Assembly: GCA_965213545.1 (NCBI GenBank)
Contig: CBDBZL010000001.1
Location: forward strand, 372,001 to 436,000
DNA length: 64,000 nt
Direction: 5' to 3'
Source: CBDBZL01 sp965213545
GTDB lineage: Bacteria; Pseudomonadota; Alphaproteobacteria; Sphingomonadales; Sphingomonadaceae
Made by a program: the position numbers and the translations under genes. A model generated the notes under the pieces. That model saw only the letters and a program-made list of their open reading frames with translations, did not search any database and was not told where the DNA came from. Below, one piece after another: positions 60,027 to 64,000 of this stretch (positions within the stretch are counted from its first letter, which is position 1; every line of letters begins with the position of its first letter).

Positions 60027-60809
60027 ATGGCCACCTTCACCCTCCCCCGGAACAGCCGGATCAATACCAAGGGCAAGGTCCACAAGGCGCCGGATGGCGG
60101 ACGCACGCGGCGCTTCAAGATCTATCGCTATGACCCCGAAAGCGGCGCGAACCCGCGCTATGACAGCTTCGAGATCGACCTCGATGCAACCGGCCCGATG
60201 GTGCTCGACGCGCTGTTCAAGATCAAGAACGAGATCGACCCCACACTCACCTTCCGCCGCTCGTGCCGCGAGGGCATCTGCGGTTCGTGCTCGATGAACA
60301 TGAATGGGCGCAACGGCCTGGCCTGCACCACCGCGATCGACGACCTGAAGGGCGAGATCCGCATCACCCCGCTGCCGCATATGGACGTGGTGAAGGACCT
60401 GGTGCCCGACTTCAGCCTGTTCTTCGCCCAATATGCCTCGATCCGCCCGTGGCTGCAATCGGCCTCCAGCACGCCCAGCGGCAAGGAGCGACTGCAGACC
60501 CCCGATCAGCGCGAGAAGCTCGACGGCTTGTACGAGTGCATCTTGTGCGCCTGCTGCTCGAGCGGGTGCCCGTCCTATTGGTGGAACTCGGACAAGTTCC
60601 TGGGTCCGGCCATCCTGCTGCAGGCCTATCGCTGGATCGCCGACAGCCGCGACGAGATGACCGGCGAGCGGCTCGACCAGCTGGAGGACCCGTTCCGCCT
60701 CTATCGCTGTCACACCATCATGAACTGCGCCAATGTGTGCCCCAAGGGGCTCAACCCCGCCAAGGCCATTGCCGAGACCAAGAAGATGATGGTCGAACGC
60801 CAGCTCTGA
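60027..60809 (+). CDS. sdhB: succinate dehydrogenase iron-sulfur subunit
   Basis: A 260-residue subunit carrying the three iron-sulfur clusters of Complex II. The [2Fe-2S] ligands are in CREGICGSCSMNMNG, the [4Fe-4S] set in CILCACCSSGCPSYWW, and the [3Fe-4S] set in CHTIMNCANVCPKGLNP. It transfers electrons from SdhA to quinone. sdhA, C and D are not in the window downstream; the next genes are a thioesterase and zapE, as in other sphingomonads where zapE follows sdhB. Confidence 0.97.
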   Translation: MATFTLPRNSRINTKGKVHKAPDGGRTRRFKIYRYDPESGANPRYDSFEIDLDATGPMVLDALFKIKNEIDPTLTFRRSCREGICGSCSMNMNGRNGLACTTAIDDLKGEIRITPLPHMDVVKDLVPDFSLFFAQYASIRPWLQSASSTPSGKERLQTPDQREKLDGLYECILCACCSSGCPSYWWNSDKFLGPAILLQAYRWIADSRDEMTGERLDQLEDPFRLYRCHTIMNCANVCPKGLNPAKAIAETKKMMVERQL

Positions 60810-60815
60810 CGACGC

Positions 60816-61271
60816 GTGCCCGGTCTGACGCGTTTCATTCACGAGCCCGACCCCGCCAATCCGGGCTGGCATCGCTGGGATGTGGAGGACCAGGCGCGGT
60901 TCAATCACCGCGTGATGGGCGCGATGCTGTTGCGCACCGAAGCGTCGGGCTTTGTCCGGTTGCGGATGGACCCGGCGATCGCTCACGCCAATATCCTGGG
61001 CACATTGCATGGCGGGGCCATCCTGGCGCTGATCGACATCGCCCTGTTCGCCACGGTCCATGTCACCAGCCCGGATGATGCGATGGGCGCGGTCACGCTC
61101 GATCTGGACTGCCGGTTCATCGGCGCGGGCAATCTCGAGGCGCCGCTCGATGCAGTGACCCAAGTGCTGCGCGAGACGCGGCGCCTGGTGTTCATGCGCG
61201 GGCTGATCGAACAGGACGAAACCCTGGTCGCCGCCTACTCCGCCACCATCCGCAAACCCTCGCGCGCATGA
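60816..61271 (+). CDS. PaaI-type hotdog-fold thioesterase
   Basis: A 151-residue single hotdog domain hydrolysing acyl- or aryl-CoA thioesters. The central helix segment ILGTLHGGAILALIDIALF has the usual HGG, and VTLDLDCRFIGAGN marks the next strand. A GTG start at 60816 lies 6 bp after sdhB. The stop overlaps the zapE ATG by 4 nt, so all three genes look cotranscribed. Confidence 0.85.
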   Translation: MPGLTRFIHEPDPANPGWHRWDVEDQARFNHRVMGAMLLRTEASGFVRLRMDPAIAHANILGTLHGGAILALIDIALFATVHVTSPDDAMGAVTLDLDCRFIGAGNLEAPLDAVTQVLRETRRLVFMRGLIEQDETLVAAYSATIRKPSRA

Positions 61272-62386
61272 GCAAGCTGGTCGCCCGCTACGAGGGGCTG
61301 ATTGCGAGCGGCGAATTGCGGCCCGATCCCGAGCAGCGCCACGCGGCCGAGGTGCTTGGCCGGGTAGAGACCGAGCTCGAGGGCCAGCGCTCCTCCTCCG
61401 GGCTGATCGACCGTCTGCTGCGTCGTCGACCAGAGCGGGTGCGCGGCGCCTATCTGTGGGGCGGCGTGGGGCGTGGCAAGTCCATGCTGATGGACCTGTT
61501 TCACACCGGTCTGGCCATCGAGGCCAAGCGCCGCGTGCATTTCCATGCCTTCATGCTCGAGGTCCATGCCAGGCTGCACGCGGTTCGTGCCAAGGAAGCG
61601 GGCGATCCGGTGCCCCCGGTGGCCGCCGCGCTGGCCAGGGACGTGCGCTGCCTCGCCTTCGACGAGATGGTGGTGACCAGTTCGGCCGATGCGATGATCA
61701 TGAGCCGGCTGTTCCGCGCGCTGATCTGCGAGCACGATGTCACCATCATCGCCACCGGCAACCGCCCGCCGGCCGATCTATACAAGGATGGGCTCAACAG
61801 GGAGCACTTCGTGCCGTTCATCGAGCTGGTGAAGCACGAGCTCGAGGTGGTCGAGCTCAATGGCCCGGTCGATTACCGACTCGAGCGGATCGGCGGACTT
61901 GCCACCTGGCATACGCCGCTGGGTGATGGCGCAACCGCCCGCGTGCGACGCGCGTTCTTCCGCCTGACCGACTTTTCACCCGAGGATGCAGCCCATGTCC
62001 CGTCCGCCGAGATCGACGTGAGCGGGGGGCGAAAACTGCATGTTCCCAAGAGCTTGAAGGGCGTTGCCGTGTTCAGTTTCAAGCGCCTGTGCGCCACTGC
62101 CCGGGGCGCGGCGGACTACCTGGCAATCGCACGCGCCTATCACACGGTGTTCATCGTCGGCATCCCGCAAATGGACCGCTCGATGCGCAACGAGGCGGCG
62201 CGTTTCGTCACCCTGATCGATGGGTTGTACGAATATCGCGTCAAGCTGTTCGCCACCGCCGAGGCCGAGCCCGAAGCGCTCTATCCGGCAGGCGACGGCG
62301 CGTTCGAATTCCAGCGCACGGTGAGCCGGCTCATGGAAATGCAAAGCGACGACTATATGGCGCTGGGACACGGGCCGGCCGGCTAG
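61268..62386 (+). CDS. zapE: cell division protein ZapE (AFG1-like ATPase)
   Basis: A 372-residue AAA-type ATPase of the AFG1/ZapE family, linked to Z-ring stability in bacteria and to respiratory-chain quality control in mitochondria. Walker A is GGVGRGKSMLMD near residues 65-76, Walker B is CLAFDEMVVTS, and FVPFIELVKHELEVVEL is family specific. ATG overlaps the preceding stop by 4 nt. Co-occurrence with sdhB fits the AFG1 link to respiratory subunits, which is inference. Confidence 0.93.
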   Translation: MSKLVARYEGLIASGELRPDPEQRHAAEVLGRVETELEGQRSSSGLIDRLLRRRPERVRGAYLWGGVGRGKSMLMDLFHTGLAIEAKRRVHFHAFMLEVHARLHAVRAKEAGDPVPPVAAALARDVRCLAFDEMVVTSSADAMIMSRLFRALICEHDVTIIATGNRPPADLYKDGLNREHFVPFIELVKHELEVVELNGPVDYRLERIGGLATWHTPLGDGATARVRRAFFRLTDFSPEDAAHVPSAEIDVSGGRKLHVPKSLKGVAVFSFKRLCATARGAADYLAIARAYHTVFIVGIPQMDRSMRNEAARFVTLIDGLYEYRVKLFATAEAEPEALYPAGDGAFEFQRTVSRLMEMQSDDYMALGHGPAG

Positions 62387-62407
62387 GCCCTTGCCGCGCC
62401 CACGCGG

Positions 62408-63634
62408 TCACACCAGCAACTCGGCCGCCGGCCCGTGGCTGAGGAAGCCTGCGGGACTGGCGCTGGCTCCATAGGCGCCGGTGCTGAACAGCGCGACGAT
62501 GTCGCCTGGTCCGGCGCGGGGCAGCAGCACCTCGTCGGCCAGCCGGTCGAGCGGCGTGCACAGGCGTCCTACCACGCTCACTTCTTCTTGGGGCTCGACA
62601 TCGAAGCGGGTGGCGATGGCGACGGGATAATTACGCCGCACCACGGTGCCCAGATTCCCCGAGGCGGCAAGCACATGGTGCAGCCCGCCATCGGTGATGA
62701 GGAACACCCGCCCATGGCTCTGTTTGCGCTCGATGATGCGGGTCAGATAGACCCCCGCCTCGCCCACCAGCCATCGACCGAGCTCGATCGCGAAGCGAGT
62801 GCCCTGCAACACATCGGGCAGGTTCTCGAACCGCTCCATCAGTGCCGCGCCCACCGCGGTGATATCGAGCGGCTTGTCCTGCGCAAAATAAGGAATGCCG
62901 AATCCGCCGCCCATGTTCAGCCGGGGAAGCGGCGCGTCGATCGCGCGGGAAAGCCGTTCCGCCAGATCGATGGTCGAGGCCTGCGCCTCGATCACCGCAT
63001 GCGCATCGAGCGTCTGGCTGCCGGGATAGACATGCAGGCCGTGCCAGTGCGCGCCCGCGTCGATCATCTCGCGGGCGAGCGCGGGAACACGCCCTTCATC
63101 GACCCCGAACGGCTTGGCCCCGCCACCCATCTTCATTCCCGAACCGCGCAGCTCGAAATCGGGATTGACCCTGATCGCGCAATGCGGCGTGCGGCCCAGA
63201 TGTTCGGCGATCCGCAGCGCGCGGCGCGCCTCGCCTTCCGATTCAAGATTGATCGTTACCCCCGCCCCGATCGCGACGGCAAGTTCGCCGTCATCCTTTC
63301 CCGGTCCCGCGAAGCTGACCCTGCTCGGTTCAATCCCGGCTCTGGCCACAATGTCCAGCTCACCACCCGAAGCAATGTCGAAGCCGTCGACCAGTCCTGC
63401 CATCAGCTCGAGGAGCGGGGGATAAGGGTTTGCTTTCACGGCATAATGTATCGCGAGGCGGCCGGGCATGGCGGCGCGCAGGTCAGCGACGTGCGTTGTC
63501 AGGCGCTCGCGCGAATAGACGAAGAGCGGCGTTCCCCCCGCCTGTTCGGCCAGCGCGCTTGCCGGTCGCCAGCCGATCGCGAGTTCGCCGCCAATCGCGC
63601 CAAAGCCGGGCGGAATGGTGCCCGACGGTTTCAC
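62408..63634 (-). CDS. PLP-dependent decarboxylase, exosortase A system-associated
   Basis: A 408-residue fold-III (alanine-racemase-like) decarboxylase resembling diaminopimelate decarboxylase. The PLP lysine is Lys67 in HYAVKANPYPP, with VYPGSQTL and LNMGGGFGIPYF around the phosphate site. The pairing with an AMP-dependent ligase (4-nt overlap at 63631-63634) is typical of the exosortase-A-linked exopolysaccharide loci of Sphingomonadales. Its product is unknown. It converges with zapE. Confidence 0.88.
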   Translation of the reverse strand: MKPSGTIPPGFGAIGGELAIGWRPASALAEQAGGTPLFVYSRERLTTHVADLRAAMPGRLAIHYAVKANPYPPLLELMAGLVDGFDIASGGELDIVARAGIEPSRVSFAGPGKDDGELAVAIGAGVTINLESEGEARRALRIAEHLGRTPHCAIRVNPDFELRGSGMKMGGGAKPFGVDEGRVPALAREMIDAGAHWHGLHVYPGSQTLDAHAVIEAQASTIDLAERLSRAIDAPLPRLNMGGGFGIPYFAQDKPLDITAVGAALMERFENLPDVLQGTRFAIELGRWLVGEAGVYLTRIIERKQSHGRVFLITDGGLHHVLAASGNLGTVVRRNYPVAIATRFDVEPQEEVSVVGRLCTPLDRLADEVLLPRAGPGDIVALFSTGAYGASASPAGFLSHGPAAELLV

Positions 63635-64000
63635 GATCCGCCCCGCGCCAGCCTTGCCCGGTCGAGCTTGCCATTGGGCGTCAGCGGCATCGTCCCGATC
63701 ACGCGGATCGTCGCCGGCTGCATGAAGCCGGGGAGGTCGCGCCGCAGTGCCGTGGTCAGTTGCGCGCTTACCGCAGTTTCATCGAGACCGGCGGCAGGGC
63801 GGATCACCAGATAGATCGCCTCGCCCAGCCGTTCGTCCGGCGCGCCGAACGCCGCCGCCTCAGCCGTCAGCCCGGTCGCCAGCGCCGCGCGCTCGATCTC
63901 CTCCGGGCTGACCCTGTTGCCCAGCGTCTTGATCATCGCATCGCGCCGTCCGGCGAAATGCAGCAGGCCAGCCGCATCGCGCCGCACCCGGTCGCCCGAC
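63631..64000 (-). CDS. acyl-CoA ligase (AMP-forming), exosortase A system-associated, 3' part only
   Basis: The last roughly 122 codons of an AMP-forming ligase; the rest lies beyond the window. Visible are GRRDAMIKTLGNRVSPEEIE (hinge and A8 region) and the C-terminal catalytic lysine motif TPNGKLDR (A10). Its stop overlaps the decarboxylase start by 4 nt. The pairing suggests that an exosortase-A and EPS gene cluster continues to the right. Confidence 0.85.
   Translation of the reverse strand, partial: SGDRVRRDAAGLLHFAGRRDAMIKTLGNRVSPEEIERAALATGLTAEAAAFGAPDERLGEAIYLVIRPAAGLDETAVSAQLTTALRRDLPGFMQPATIRVIGTMPLTPNGKLDRARLARGGS

Overview
The window is high-GC, gene-dense alphaproteobacterial chromosome, most likely Sphingomonadales (Erythrobacteraceae-like). 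This rests on the gene order ppiD-trpEGDC-moaC-moeA-lexA-comEC-gltX-gltA, the 14-gene nuoA-N operon followed by birA-coaX-rnj, a GTTC-N7-GTTC SOS box in front of lexA, an RNase E with a large insertion in its S1 domain, and exosortase-A-associated genes at the right edge. No transposase, prophage, integrase or CRISPR array was seen.

Layout. 1-5.7 kb: tRNA-Arg(CCT), a grxC-nitrilase-DUF1178 cluster, an Hsp20 gene behind a good heat-shock (RpoH) promoter, pyrG, secG and tpiA. 5.9-20.2 kb: ppiD, trpE/G/D/C, a CsaA-like gene, moaC, moeA and lexA on the plus strand, comEC on the minus strand, then gltX and gltA. The lexA promoter carries an SOS box that overlaps a perfect 16-bp parS-like palindrome. 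20.2-24.0 kb: an uncharacterised membrane protein and a 797-aa two-TM coiled-coil protein with TipN-like layout. 24.0-46.1 kb: one long minus-strand transcription unit, nuoA to nuoN then birA, coaX, rnj and a DUF1467 gene, mostly linked by ATGA/GTGA/TGATG overlaps. 46.3-59.9 kb: YbjN-like protein, thiolase, SH3 protein, a nitronate-monooxygenase-like enzyme, an exported methyltransferase-like protein, prfB, PBP1A, rne and an SDR. 60.0-64.0 kb: sdhB, a thioesterase, zapE, and two exosortase-A-linked genes, the last cut by the window end.

The most unusual structure is inside the nuo operon. The 3' end of nuoD occurs three times: once intact and twice as short remnant ORFs. The copies are interleaved with two small paralogous coiled-coil genes and a VOC-family gene, so each inserted gene directly follows a nuoD 3' end. 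In mirror image, a 30-codon copy of the nuoG 5' end lies upstream of a third coiled-coil paralogue, which sits directly before intact nuoG. The copies differ from the intact ends (16/23 and 21/26 residues identical in the best cases). This looks like repeated insertion of small cargo genes at nuo gene boundaries with displacement of the old gene end, as homology-facilitated illegitimate recombination would produce. Other extra genes in the operon are a retropepsin-like aspartic protease (nuoH-nuoI), three mini membrane proteins (nuoE-nuoF) and a lipoprotein/26-aa ORF/exported-protein chain (nuoF-nuoG).

Together the genes cover central metabolism (TCA, Complex I, tryptophan, molybdopterin, CTP, glycolysis), RNA turnover (RNase E and J), cell envelope (PBP1A, SecG, PpiD) and SOS/heat-shock control.
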